In this document: piece after piece, positions 48,463 to 57,931 of the stretch
How positions within the stretch are numbered: the stretch's first letter is position 1
How the letters are laid out: each line of letters begins with the position of its first letter
Source: Psychrobacter cibarius
Lineage (GTDB): Bacteria; Pseudomonadota; Gammaproteobacteria; Pseudomonadales; Moraxellaceae
Reading direction: 5' to 3'
Length of the DNA: 64,000 nt
Assembly: GCA_030686115.1 (NCBI GenBank)
Contig: CP131612.1
Coordinates: 1,302,001 to 1,366,000 of the forward strand
Program-made: the position numbers and the translations under genes
Notes under the pieces: generated by a model
Seen by the model: only the letters and a program-made list of their open reading frames with translations
Told to the model about the DNA's origin: nothing
The model's database searches: none

Positions 48463-48482
48463 TTTTCTAGGACACGCCCTAG
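48463..48482. mobile_element. Collapsed MITE remnant at the azlD stop codon
   Basis: CTAGGACACGCCCTAG (48467-48482) matches one end of the 176-bp MITE family, and TTCATCAATT directly before it resembles the opposite end. The interior is missing. The terminal CTAG provides the azlD stop (TAG on the minus strand). Confidence 0.55.
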
Positions 48483-48844
48483 TATCCACTTAAAAAATTG
48501 GTAAATACCCATAGCAAGCCATTAATGGCAGCGATGCCAACGACCATACTGACCAATAATTGACGGCTGATATGATAAACGAACAACACCAAAATAAGGG
48601 CACCAATTTGTGCCATCAATAAATGGAGTTCAGCGTTATTTAGCCTAGTCGTTGCCGATAAATTTTGATAAGAAAGGCTGGTTAAAATAAGCAATACCAT
48701 GACTGATAGTGGCAAGCTCTCATTGAGCCGATGCAGCCAAGGTGTGTCTAACAGCTTTCTGGGTATTAAGGCGGGTAGCGCACGGGTAATAAAGGTCACG
48801 GCGGCCATCGCAAAGGTTGCGAAAATAAGGTAACTACTGGTCAT
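48479..48844 (-). CDS. azlD: AzlD-family branched-chain amino acid exporter subunit
   Basis: This 121-residue membrane protein has four hydrophobic segments and matches the AzlD family (FITRALPALIPRKLLDTPWLHRLNESLPLSVMVLLILTSL). With AzlC it forms a branched-chain amino acid or azaleucine export pair. Its start overlaps the azlC end by 11 bp, so translation is probably coupled. The stop codon TAG is the CTAG at the end of the MITE remnant, so the C-terminus (TNFLSGY) sits at an insertion boundary, although the family length is normal. Confidence 0.88.
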   Translation of the reverse strand: MTSSYLIFATFAMAAVTFITRALPALIPRKLLDTPWLHRLNESLPLSVMVLLILTSLSYQNLSATTRLNNAELHLLMAQIGALILVLFVYHISRQLLVSMVVGIAAINGLLWVFTNFLSGY

Positions 48845-49565
48845 TGTTGGCTCCTGTCATATTACGCTGCGTCCAAAACCCACGAGCTAAAATCAATAGC
48901 ATACAGATGGTGATTGCCACCAATAACAACCAATTACTAGTAAATAAAGATGCCACCGCTAAAGAAATGACAGCAATAGCAATGGGGAAATAACGTTTGA
49001 TACTTTGGAACTGCTCATAAGCTAAGATCGCAAACAGACAGACTAAGGCAAAATCCAAATGTGGTACCAAATCGCTCAGAGTACTGCCGATTATGACACC
49101 AACCGTGCTCGCTAGTACCCACCAGCTTTGATTAAATAAGCTCAATGGTAGTATCAACGCTTGTCTTGACTCATTGGGTAAACTAGTCATAACAGAGAAA
49201 GTTTCATCAGTCAAGGCAAATAGGCAATAGGTTTTGGCAAGCTTATGTTCTGGTAGGTATTGCAATAATGGCATACCATAAAATACATGACGTAGATTAA
49301 TAGCGGCAATATTGGTTGCGATGCTACCAATCGGTAAACCAGCGCTCAGCATCGGCAAACAAGCATATTGAGCGGCGCCCGCATACAGTACAACACTCAG
49401 CATAATCGTTGCCCACACAGGGATACCGGCAACTTGTGCCAGCACACCAAAGGCGATACCCGCAGGTAAATAGCCCATCGCCACAGGTAGGCTTTTTTTG
49501 AGCCCCGCCGCCCAGTCGTAGCTGGTCTCATGCTGTTGATGTAATTCTTTTGAATGAGTAGTCAC
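48834..49565 (-). CDS. azlC: AzlC-family branched-chain amino acid permease
   Basis: This 243-residue protein has about seven helices and family landmarks SLPVAMGYLPAGIAFGVLAQVAGIPVWATIMLSVVLYAGAAQYA and AINLRHVFYGMPLL. AzlC and AzlD together export branched-chain amino acids. The genes overlap. No regulator is adjacent, and a MATE transporter on the same strand lies upstream. Confidence 0.92.
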   Translation of the reverse strand: MTTHSKELHQQHETSYDWAAGLKKSLPVAMGYLPAGIAFGVLAQVAGIPVWATIMLSVVLYAGAAQYACLPMLSAGLPIGSIATNIAAINLRHVFYGMPLLQYLPEHKLAKTYCLFALTDETFSVMTSLPNESRQALILPLSLFNQSWWVLASTVGVIIGSTLSDLVPHLDFALVCLFAILAYEQFQSIKRYFPIAIAVISLAVASLFTSNWLLLVAITICMLLILARGFWTQRNMTGANNDQ

Positions 49566-49707
49566 ATGACATCCTAATTTTTGCTGTTTTTTGATTATTA
49601 TTAATATTTTGCTGAAAGATTAATGTTAGAAAACTGGTTTTAAAATGAAGCATAGCCCGAGCAATGGCAAAAACACCCTAGAAAAAATGCACTTCATCTA
49701 AAGAACA

Positions 49708-51123
49708 TTACACAGTCGGCTGGAGCTTTTCATAGCTGGCTGTTTGATGAGCTCGGTACAAGAAGCCACCCAAAATAACCAGCCGAAGTAATAACAAACA
49801 CCACACGCTTAGCCAAATACCAGTCATATCCCACTGTTGGTAGAGCAACCAGCTGAGTGGAAAAAAGATAGCGGCGAGTATCAAAGCTGCGTTACGAATC
49901 ACATTGCCGGCAGTTAAGCCAAAAAATATACCATCTAGCCAATAGGCACCAACGCCAACGAGAGGTAGTAACACCGCATAAAGGTGGTACTCATATGCCA
50001 ACGTAAAAACGGACTCGATATTGGTCATAAATTGCAAATATGTTGGCATCGCAAGCCACCATATCACACTTAACGTAATCGCTAGACCATAACTGACGAT
50101 ACCAGTGCGCTTGATGATAATACGAAAACGTGGCCAATCCCGTCGTCCTGCTGCTTGACCGCTTAACGTCTCAGCTGATACTGCCACGCCATCAAGAGCA
50201 AAGGCTGAGATACTTAATACTTGAAGCAAAATAGCATTGGCGGCTAGGATGACGTCACCACTTTGAGCCGACAAGCGGGTAATCCAAGCGAAACTCAACG
50301 TCAAGATTAGAGTGCGGATAAAAATATCTTTATTTAATGAAAATAGCCTAAGCATTTTTTCTTTAGAAAAATATTGCTTATCGGCAGTGAATAAGGCTTG
50401 CCAAGATATTTGCAAATGCTGACGGCTGAGCCACAAGGCTAGTATCACGCCTAGCCAAAAGGCAATAGTGGTTCCTAACGCCACCCCAACCAATCCCATC
50501 TGCATCCCGTAGACAAAGAACAAGGTTAGAATGATATTCAGAATGGCGATAAAGCCTTGCTGGTAAAGCATGTAACGAGTCTTACCTTGACCAGCAAACC
50601 AACCAATAAAGGCAAAGTTCATTAGCTCAGCGATGACACCCCAAAAGCGTACATCCAAATAAGTCTTTGCCGCTTGCCCACTTTCGGGGTTGGCTGATAG
50701 AGCTTGCAAGCCAAAATCTATCAACCAAGGCTTTGCCAATAACAGAATGCTACCGATAGCAAACGCTAATAACAAGGCACGTTGCAAGATTGATAGTAGG
50801 GGTGATGGGGTTAACGATTTGGTGGTATGAGTAGGATTATCAGCATGATTGACCGATTGTCCTAGCGCTTGAGCCGATAGCCCAGACGAGGCATATTGCA
50901 AAAAGTTAAAACTCACGAGTAATAAAGACAATAACTGTATCGCCAAGCCCATACCAGCAAGTTTAGCCGTGTCATTCATGTTACCCACGATCGCGGTATC
51001 GATGACGCTTTGTAGTGGCATAGCTAGGTTGGCCAATAACACGGGCAACGCAATAGCAATGATACGTGTATAGCGAGTATCAATCGGTGGCATAGCACTA
51101 GGTGGCGAGGTGGTCATTGGCAT
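49708..51123 (-). CDS. MATE-family efflux transporter (DinF-like)
   Basis: This 471-residue transporter has about 12 helices in two similar halves. The N-terminal ALPVLLANLAMPLQSVIDTAIVGNM and the matching second-half segments place it in the DinF/bacterial MATE branch. Such pumps exchange Na+ or H+ for organic cations. The substrate cannot be predicted. It precedes azlC by 142 bp on the same strand. A polar loop of about 30 residues (HADNPTHTTKSLTPSP) lies between helices two and three. Confidence 0.88.
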   Translation of the reverse strand: MPMTTSPPSAMPPIDTRYTRIIAIALPVLLANLAMPLQSVIDTAIVGNMNDTAKLAGMGLAIQLLSLLLVSFNFLQYASSGLSAQALGQSVNHADNPTHTTKSLTPSPLLSILQRALLLAFAIGSILLLAKPWLIDFGLQALSANPESGQAAKTYLDVRFWGVIAELMNFAFIGWFAGQGKTRYMLYQQGFIAILNIILTLFFVYGMQMGLVGVALGTTIAFWLGVILALWLSRQHLQISWQALFTADKQYFSKEKMLRLFSLNKDIFIRTLILTLSFAWITRLSAQSGDVILAANAILLQVLSISAFALDGVAVSAETLSGQAAGRRDWPRFRIIIKRTGIVSYGLAITLSVIWWLAMPTYLQFMTNIESVFTLAYEYHLYAVLLPLVGVGAYWLDGIFFGLTAGNVIRNAALILAAIFFPLSWLLYQQWDMTGIWLSVWCLLLLRLVILGGFLYRAHQTASYEKLQPTV

Positions 51124-51336
51124 TTTTGGCTCGTTTATCGCTGAAAAACAAGAAGGGCAGAATTAATGTGATTAACGCTATGACATTACCGTATAGTCAA
51201 TTCACTATAAAGGCGTTACGGCGTTAACCTTACTTGAAGTATGAATTATATATTTGTACTTTGTTGCCTTGACTCTGTTTTAAATGGAGTTAGCTCTAGT
51301 AGGTGTGATATTCAAGGCAAAAATAGCTACAAAGAC

Positions 51337-51378
51337 AAAAGCACCTAGACTCATTATTCACGAGTCAGGTGCTTTTTT
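51337..51378 (-). terminator. Terminator-like hairpin downstream of secF
   Basis: AAAAGCACCTAGACTC and GAGTCAGGTGCTTTT form a long stem with one bulge. On the minus strand it is followed by TTTTGTCTTTG. It lies 230 bp past the secF stop, with MITE copy C in between. The T run on the plus side is stronger, so it may be bidirectional. Confidence 0.7.
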
Positions 51379-51404
51379 TGATGCTTGCTTAAATACTATC
51401 TTAG

Positions 51405-51580
51405 CTAAGGTATGTCCTCAATCTGAGCATAAAACTTTAAATGGGCTAAAAATGGTTAAATCTTTGCCAAGCTGCGTCAAATAGCTGGTTCATATCTCGA
51501 TATTAACTGTACTATTTTCCTTGTTTAGCTGCGATTTATCTCATTTTTATCACCATTTTCAAAATGAGGACACACCCTAG
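51405..51580. mobile_element. MITE-like element, copy C (176 bp)
   Basis: The copy has the same 176-bp length as A and B. Ends are CTAAGGTATGTCCTCA (degenerate) and TGAGGACACACCCTAG. The interior shares GGGCTAAAAATGG, ATATCTCGATATTA and TTTCCTTGTTT with copies A and D. It sits between the secF stop and the hairpin at 51337-51378. No coding capacity. Confidence 0.8.
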
Positions 51581-51608
51581 TTATTAGCTTGAGAAAGTAT
51601 AAAATTTA

Positions 51609-52862
51609 TTAAGCATTGTCTTGTTCAAACATTTTTGGATCATTGAAAGTGACAATTTCTTCTTCAAACTCAGGTTTTACTTTCACAATAAAGTCATCGC
51701 GTGATAGACCCATACGTAATGGAATCGAGCTTGCAATATACGTTGATGAGTAAGTACCGGCAAGCAGACCAATGAAGAGCGCTACTGAGAACCAGAACAG
51801 TCCATCGCCGCCTAAGAATAGCATGGCAAGTACAACCAGTAAAACAGTGGAAATGGTCATAATGGTACGGCGCAACGTTTCGGTCAAAGACAGGTCAACG
51901 GTCTGGCGAGGTGTGATACCACGGACACGACGAAAATTCTCACGAATACGGTCATACACAACAATTGTATCATTGATAGAATAACCAACCAGTGCCAAGA
52001 CGGCCGCCAAGACGGTTAAGTCGAAAGGAAAGCCAAACAAGGCAAAAACACCAATGGTCACGATAGCATCATGAAACAGCGATAATACCGCACCAAGAGC
52101 GAGTTTAAATTGGAAACGTAAGGCAACATAGCCCAACATACAGACCAATGCTAATACCAGTGACATGACTGAGTTTAGATAAATTTCATTACCAACTTGG
52201 CTGCCAATAATATTAACGTTACTGATTTCAACATTATTATTAGGCAGGGTTAATGCTTTAGTCAGGCTACTATTTAGGCCGTCTACGTTATCAGACTGTG
52301 GTGGCAAGCGTACGAGGAGTTCTTCTCGCGTACCAAGATACTGTACCACGGCATCATCAAAGCCATTATCGGCCAATGCTTGTACGACTTCAACTTGCTC
52401 AACAGGCTGCTCGTAACGCACATCTGCGGACACACCACCCGTAAAATCAAGTCCTAAGTTTAGACCGTTTACTGCAATTGCAATGATACTACCAATAACC
52501 ATCAATAGAGATAAAAGTGCCATTGGCTTTTCTATCTTCATAAACGGAATAATACGCTGGTTGCCAACGGCTTTGATACCGCCTTCAGCGATTGCAGCAG
52601 CATCATCAGCGGCATCACCCGATTCTATCTCAGGATTGGCTGACAGTGCTTGACTGCCTTTACCCGCATCCTTACCACTGCTCAGAGCTTTGTCTTTTTT
52701 TGATTTAGCGGTAGTTGGGTTATTGGCTTTGGTATTACTACCTTTCCCATCACGGCGTGGTTTTTTACGGCGGTGTGTGCTTGCCTCAACATTTGAGCCA
52801 CTTGAACCATCTCGATCTGGATTATTCTGCTGTTCTAAAGGATTGTTCTTATCAATCGTCAT
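51609..52862 (-). CDS. secF: Protein translocase subunit SecF
   Basis: SecF works with SecD and YajC to pull secreted proteins across the membrane with the proton gradient. The 417-residue product has the family block (NGLNLGLDFTGG, LRFQFKLALGAVLSLFHDAIVTIGVFAL, VGYSINDTIVVYDRIRENFRR) and six helices. It is longer than usual because about 100 residues precede the first helix (at about residue 110): these are hydrophilic and rich in Ser, Lys, Asn and Ala (RRKKPRRDGKGSNTK). It begins 9 bp after secD. The tail was not recognised. Confidence 0.95.
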   Translation of the reverse strand: MTIDKNNPLEQQNNPDRDGSSGSNVEASTHRRKKPRRDGKGSNTKANNPTTAKSKKDKALSSGKDAGKGSQALSANPEIESGDAADDAAAIAEGGIKAVGNQRIIPFMKIEKPMALLSLLMVIGSIIAIAVNGLNLGLDFTGGVSADVRYEQPVEQVEVVQALADNGFDDAVVQYLGTREELLVRLPPQSDNVDGLNSSLTKALTLPNNNVEISNVNIIGSQVGNEIYLNSVMSLVLALVCMLGYVALRFQFKLALGAVLSLFHDAIVTIGVFALFGFPFDLTVLAAVLALVGYSINDTIVVYDRIRENFRRVRGITPRQTVDLSLTETLRRTIMTISTVLLVVLAMLFLGGDGLFWFSVALFIGLLAGTYSSTYIASSIPLRMGLSRDDFIVKVKPEFEEEIVTFNDPKMFEQDNA

Positions 52863-52871
52863 AATGTTCTC

Positions 52872-54749
52872 CTAACCGATGCTCAAACGTTTGATAGATT
52901 TACGCTTACCATAAGCAATCTGTACCAGCGCACGTGTCACCATAATAGCGGTAAACAGTGAACTGACAATACCAATAGCCAATGTAACCGCAAAGCCTTT
53001 AATCGGACCCGTGCCAATTGCAAATAGAATAAAAGCAATCAATAGGGTGGTGATGTTGGCATCGAAAATACTACTAAAGGCTCGATCAAAACCTGCCACG
53101 ATGGCGGATTTGGGCCGTACCCCGTTTGCTAGCTCTTCACGTATTCGCTCAAAGATCAGTACATTGGCATCGACGGCCATACCGATGGTCAAAACGATAC
53201 CAGCAATACCAGGCAAGGTAAGTGAAGAGCCTAAGATTGACATAATAGCAATGATGATAATAACGTTCACGGCCAGCGCCACGTTGGCAATCACGCCAAA
53301 TAGACGATAGAAGATAATCATAAACGCAAACACTAATAGATACCCGACTTGCGTAGAGAATAGACCTTTATCAATATTGTCTTGACCTAATGATGGGCCA
53401 ATAGTGCGTTCTTCTACAAAGTACATCGGTGCGGCAAGTGCGCCTGAGCGTAGCAGTAGTGCAAGCTCGGCAGCTTCCGCGCTACTATCTAGCCCAGTAA
53501 TACGGAAAGAGGAGCCAAGGACCGCTTGAATATTGGCACGGTTAATGACTTTAGTCTCAGCATAAGGTGTTCTAACTTCGACAGTTTCGCCAGTCTTCGG
53601 ATCTTCTTCGTAAGTGATTCTTTGCTTGTTTTCGATGAACAACACGGCCATCTGTTTGCCAACGGCGGTACGAGTGGCATTTTGCATGAGCTTACCACCA
53701 GCACTATCTAAAGTAATGCTGACTTCAGGAGAGCCGCTTTCATCCACACCAGTTTGAGCATTGGTGACTTTATCACCAGTGACAATCGCTTGACGTTCAA
53801 GCAGTACCGGCGGACCATCAAGTGTCTCAAACGGGAAAGCTTCGGTACCCGCTGGAGGGATGCCGCCCGTATAGTTTTCGCTGTCTTCAGCAACCATACG
53901 GAACTCAAGGTTTGCGGTGCGCCCTAAGACACGTTTTGCCTCAGCAGTATCTTGTACGCCAGGAAGCTCAACGACAATACGGCTAGCACCTTGAGACTGT
54001 ACTAAAGCTTCAGTCACACCAAGCTCAGCAATACGATTGCGAAGGGTGGTCAAGTTTTGATTAACCGCATAGCTATTGATTTCATCAAGCGTTGCATCGT
54101 TGTACGCTAAAATCAGTGCAGGACCTTGCTCATCAATAGAGGATTGCAAGCTAAACGTATTGCCCATTGAGCCTTGCAAAACATTCTGTGCACGGTTACG
54201 AGTATCTGTATCAGCGAAATGTAATACCACACTTCGATCTTCGGTCTTAATGCCTTTGATCGCAATTCGCTCAGCACGTAGCTCGCGACGCATGTCACGA
54301 CTGGCACTGGTCAAACGCTGTTCAAGCGCCTTATCCATATCGACTTCTAGTACAAAACGCACACCGCCACGTAAATCAAGGCCGAGCTTCATCGGTTTTG
54401 CACCGATATCACGTAGCCACTGCGGCGTCGTTTGCGCCAAGTTAAGCGCGACGACATAGTCTTCGCCCAAGTTTTGACGCAGTACTTCCTGAGCTTTGAG
54501 CTGATCGACTGGATTGTCAAGACGTACCAGCGCACTGTTGCCCTCAAAGGTTCCATCGTGGTTATTGATGCCAGCCTCTTCAAGCAAGCTTTGAGACTCA
54601 GTCAAGATACCTTCAGACAGCTGTGTACCTGCAGCGGCGCTTGTAATCTGCACGGCAGGTTCATCAGGATAGAGGTTAGGAGCAGCATATAGACCGGCAA
54701 TGATTAGCACGACGGCAATAAGTAAGTATTTCCAAGCGGGATATTGCAT
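52872..54749 (-). CDS. secD: Protein translocase subunit SecD
   Basis: This 625-residue SecD has a first helix near the N-terminus (YLLIAVVLIIAGLYAAP), the P1 periplasmic domain with GLDLRGGVRFVLEVD, and C-terminal helices with the VLTIGMAVDANVLIFERIREEL motif of the RND superfamily. ATG 54749 with AGAAG 6 bp upstream is chosen; the frame is open to 54794. secF follows. yajC, usually directly upstream, is 585 bp away, because that spacer includes MITE copy D. Confidence 0.96.
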   Translation of the reverse strand: MQYPAWKYLLIAVVLIIAGLYAAPNLYPDEPAVQITSAAAGTQLSEGILTESQSLLEEAGINNHDGTFEGNSALVRLDNPVDQLKAQEVLRQNLGEDYVVALNLAQTTPQWLRDIGAKPMKLGLDLRGGVRFVLEVDMDKALEQRLTSASRDMRRELRAERIAIKGIKTEDRSVVLHFADTDTRNRAQNVLQGSMGNTFSLQSSIDEQGPALILAYNDATLDEINSYAVNQNLTTLRNRIAELGVTEALVQSQGASRIVVELPGVQDTAEAKRVLGRTANLEFRMVAEDSENYTGGIPPAGTEAFPFETLDGPPVLLERQAIVTGDKVTNAQTGVDESGSPEVSITLDSAGGKLMQNATRTAVGKQMAVLFIENKQRITYEEDPKTGETVEVRTPYAETKVINRANIQAVLGSSFRITGLDSSAEAAELALLLRSGALAAPMYFVEERTIGPSLGQDNIDKGLFSTQVGYLLVFAFMIIFYRLFGVIANVALAVNVIIIIAIMSILGSSLTLPGIAGIVLTIGMAVDANVLIFERIREELANGVRPKSAIVAGFDRAFSSIFDANITTLLIAFILFAIGTGPIKGFAVTLAIGIVSSLFTAIMVTRALVQIAYGKRKSIKRLSIG

Positions 54750-55118
54750 AATCACTTCTTTAGGTTGATAAACGACTGGCGACGTAGGCCACAAGTTAGC
54801 AGATGGGAAGTTAGCGATAGCAATGGTTGAGTGCTGTATCTAGCAGTCGTCATCATGCACCATTGCGATCATCCGCGATGATAGTAAAACAGTAGAGCAA
54901 ATAATACAGACGTATCTTTATATAGTCATCAAAAATATATAGTCAGCAAAATATCACTGATAAAATCAATAAAGACAGCATCGTCAAAAGCATAAACATA
55001 AATTGTCTATACTCTATGAGACTGTTTTTACATCATTGCTCTATAGCGAAAAATGACCGTAAATAAGGTACGGTCATTCTTAGGCACTGTATTAATCACT
55101 ATATTTATTAATGACAGA

Positions 55119-55294
55119 TGAGGGCGTGTCCTCAATTCAATTGATTATCCTCTAAATGGGCTAAAAATGGCTAAATTTTGCCAAACATCGTCAAATAGCT
55201 TATTAATATCTCGATATTATTTGCGCTACTTTCCTTGTTTGACGGCAATTTATCTCATTTTTACCACCATTTTTAAAATGAGGACATGCCCTAG
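55119..55294. mobile_element. MITE-like element, copy D (176 bp)
   Basis: The copy is almost identical to copy A at 25529 along its whole length. Ends are AGGGCGTGTCCTCA and TGAGGACATGCCCTAG. The left flank is TGAG rather than CTAG, so the target duplication is damaged on that side. It is 39 bp downstream of the yajC stop, inside the yajC-secD-secF gene order. Confidence 0.85.
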
Positions 55295-55333
55295 TAATCA
55301 TCAATAAAACGCGACTAATATTTCAATCAATCA

Positions 55334-55663
55334 TTAAACGCTTTCAATTGTGCCAGCAGGTAACACTGAAATAACAGAAGCACGTTGTACTTTGACATCA
55401 GTATTATTGTTTAGGCTGACCACAGCATAGTCACCTTCAATGGCTTTGATACGACCCATCAAACCACCAGCAAAAATGATTTCGCTACCGACAGTCAATG
55501 CATTGACCATGGCACGATGTTCTTTGGTACGCTTAGATTGCGGACGAATGACTAAGAAGTAAAAAATCGCAAAAAAAGCAACAGGCAATAGTATTTGACT
55601 AAATAGTGACATCGCACCAGCAGCTTCTGGTGCAGCATGGGCAGCTTGGATAAATAACAACAT
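55334..55663 (-). CDS. yajC: Sec translocase accessory protein YajC
   Basis: This 109-residue single-span protein has one helix (about 20-42, FSQILLPVAFFAIFYFLVI) followed by RPQSKRTKEHRAMVNALTVGSEIIFAGGLMGRI, the YajC signature. YajC associates with SecDF. It is separated from secD by a 585-bp spacer containing MITE copy D. No tgt or queA is upstream in this window. Confidence 0.95.
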   Translation of the reverse strand: MLLFIQAAHAAPEAAGAMSLFSQILLPVAFFAIFYFLVIRPQSKRTKEHRAMVNALTVGSEIIFAGGLMGRIKAIEGDYAVVSLNNNTDVKVQRASVISVLPAGTIESV

Positions 55664-56202
55664 AATTTCTCTCAGTAAGTCATAGATAATAATAAAATTA
55701 AACGCATAGTAACAAAAAATCCCAGACTTGGTAACTGTTAATCATAGGCTGAGTATGTTTTTCTTAAGGTAATGGCATGCTAGCGGTCATTACTTTTCGC
55801 AGCAATATTTTTACCACATCATATAAGTGACGCCAAAGCGCTGAGAGTATAACAAAATTCAAGCAGCGAATGGATGCTAGGTAGTAGTAGCGTAGCAAAA
55901 GGTATGGTCAAGGATACCAAAAAACAAAGACTTAACAATAGCGTCTTATTGTGAAATGGCATCATCAATGCTACTATCAAATGGCAATAATCCCCTGCAT
56001 TTAGCGCACAGTTTATTAGTATATAATAGATCCTATTATCTGCTGCTAAATCAGTTTTGAGCAGCGAGTTACCATCGTTTTAGCAGATAACTAATAGCTA
56101 GTTAATCATGTTTGTTTTTAGTGATTTAGTATCGTTTGCTCATTATATTATTATCCCTTTTACTTTTTTCTGTTTAGGTTACCTAACTTGTTTACCACTT
56201 TT
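55664..56202. other. Gene-free region between yajC and the CNNM-type gene
   Basis: About 540 bp between divergent genes. It must hold both promoters. A small hairpin GTAATG...CATTAC is near 55770. No gene or known RNA was recognised. Confidence 0.4.
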
Positions 56203-57486
56203 ATGTTTGTACCTCGTTTATGTCGTCCGCGCGCTTGTAAAGAAGCGTCTGCTAAACCTCCTCCGACATCACGCTATTCAAAGCGTCTTCGTCGTACCAA
56301 TTCAATTGCTGGGTTATCAGCGCTGACGGCGATGCTGCTATTGCCATATCCAGCTTTTGCCGCTGATGCTTTAGCAGAGCCGACCGCGATCAGTGTGTTA
56401 TTACTCATACTTTTTGTGGTTGTCGCCATCGGTATCTCGTTTGTCTGTTCATTGGCTGAGTCTGCATTACTGAGCATGACGCCGTCTTATATCGCTGATG
56501 TTCAAGAAAGCAATCCGAAAAAAGCAAATATGCTAAGACGCTTAAAGGTTGATAACATCGATCAGTCATTGGCGGCTATTTTGACTTTGAATACAGTGGC
56601 TCATACATTAGGTTCTATCGGTGCTGGTGCCCAAGCCACGATTGTGTTTGGTAGTGCATGGTTTGGACTGTTTTCTGCCATTATGACCTTGGCGATTTTA
56701 TTTTTATCTGAAATTATTCCAAAAACGCTTGGGACACTATACTGGCGTCAACTAAGCGGTATGGTCGCTTATTTCGTGCGAGGCATTATCCTGCTGTTGT
56801 ATCCACTTATTTGGATCTCAGAAAAGTTAACCAAATTGCTAGTACGTGGCAAAGAACCCCAAGCATTCAGTCGTCGTGAATTTGCGGCACTTGCCAGTAT
56901 CGGTGAAGAGTCAGGACAGATTGACCCATTAGAATCGCGCATTATTCGCAATTTACTGGCATTTGGTGCGATTAAAGTCGAAGATATCATGACCCCGCGT
57001 TCGGTGATGTTGGCGTTTGAAGAAAACAAAACAGTCGCTGAATTATTGGTTGATCGCCCAAAATTGACATTTTCACGACTGCCAATTTATGATGGTGACT
57101 TAGATAACATCACAGGTTTTGTATTAAAAACAGACATGTTATTAGCAAAAGTAAATCATGCGATGCACAAGCCATTGACTCAGTTCAAACGTGACATTAC
57201 TTTTGTTTTTTCAAAAATGAAACTGTTTGATTTGTTAGAGCTGATGCTAAAAAACCGTATTCATATCGCTATTACAGTCGGTGAGTATGGCGAAGTCAAA
57301 GGTTTGGTTACTTTAGAAGATGTGTTTGAGACTTTATTGGGACTTGAGATTGTGGATGAAATAGACCGCGTCGAAGACATGCAAGCACTGGCTCGACAAA
57401 TGATGGACAGACGAGTAGAGCGATTGGGTATGAAGCTTAGTGATGATGAACAACAATACGAAGATAATAGTACGGACGCTAAGTAA
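56203..57486 (+). CDS. CNNM/CorC-type membrane protein with CBS domains (hemolysin family)
   Basis: This 427-residue protein has a basic N-terminal stretch, a signal-like segment (SALTAMLLLPYPAFA), a DUF21 membrane domain with SLAESALLSMTPSYIADV and LFLSEIIPKTLGT, and a tandem CBS-pair region (EDIMTPRSVMLAF; GEYGEVKGLVTLEDVFETLLGLEIVDE). The family is implicated in Mg2+/Co2+ handling. It lacks a clear C-terminal CorC_HlyC domain. The ATG at 56203 is used; a TTG at 56188 follows AGGTTA and is also possible. Confidence 0.87.
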   Translation: MFVPRLCRPRACKEASAKPPPTSRYSKRLRRTNSIAGLSALTAMLLLPYPAFAADALAEPTAISVLLLILFVVVAIGISFVCSLAESALLSMTPSYIADVQESNPKKANMLRRLKVDNIDQSLAAILTLNTVAHTLGSIGAGAQATIVFGSAWFGLFSAIMTLAILFLSEIIPKTLGTLYWRQLSGMVAYFVRGIILLLYPLIWISEKLTKLLVRGKEPQAFSRREFAALASIGEESGQIDPLESRIIRNLLAFGAIKVEDIMTPRSVMLAFEENKTVAELLVDRPKLTFSRLPIYDGDLDNITGFVLKTDMLLAKVNHAMHKPLTQFKRDITFVFSKMKLFDLLELMLKNRIHIAITVGEYGEVKGLVTLEDVFETLLGLEIVDEIDRVEDMQALARQMMDRRVERLGMKLSDDEQQYEDNSTDAK

Positions 57487-57931
57487 GATTCCGTTTGGCT
57501 TATTAAATTGAGATTAGATTGACAGAAAGTTAATCAAAACTGGAGCAAAAACTGAGCTGTGTACTGCGTAAGAGGCTCAGTTAGTATATTTTGTATTTAT
57601 GATAACGATGGGCAGTGACTCATATTTTCAGAAATAATTGTGCCATATGGTTGGTATTTTAGTATTCGCAATAATTACACAGGGTGTCACATAGCTGTGA
57701 GAATTGAATGATAGTCTCACTCTATGGTAAAAGTACGCTGTCATCATTAATAAGTAGGTGATGATTAAACAGATATTTTTTACTATTAAAATGAAGAGGG
57801 CACACGCTAGCAAGTGCTCGCTTCATTTATCATGATGTTAATGAGTAATAAACGACTACTATATTTAATCAATAAAAAACGTTAGTCATCAAAAGATGGC
57901 AACAACGATAACAGCATTGCTAAGGATTATG
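57487..57931. other. Gene-free region after the CNNM-type gene
   Basis: About 445 bp of AT-rich sequence. No terminator with a strong stem, tRNA or coding frame was supported. Confidence 0.35.

Noticed and set aside
51284..51484. 66-codon open frame on the plus strand
   Set aside because: It spans the terminator hairpin and MITE copy C, has no ribosome site and no recognisable protein pattern.
56108..56326. 72-codon hydrophobic frame before the CNNM-type gene
   Set aside because: It overlaps the larger, clearly conserved frame in another phase.
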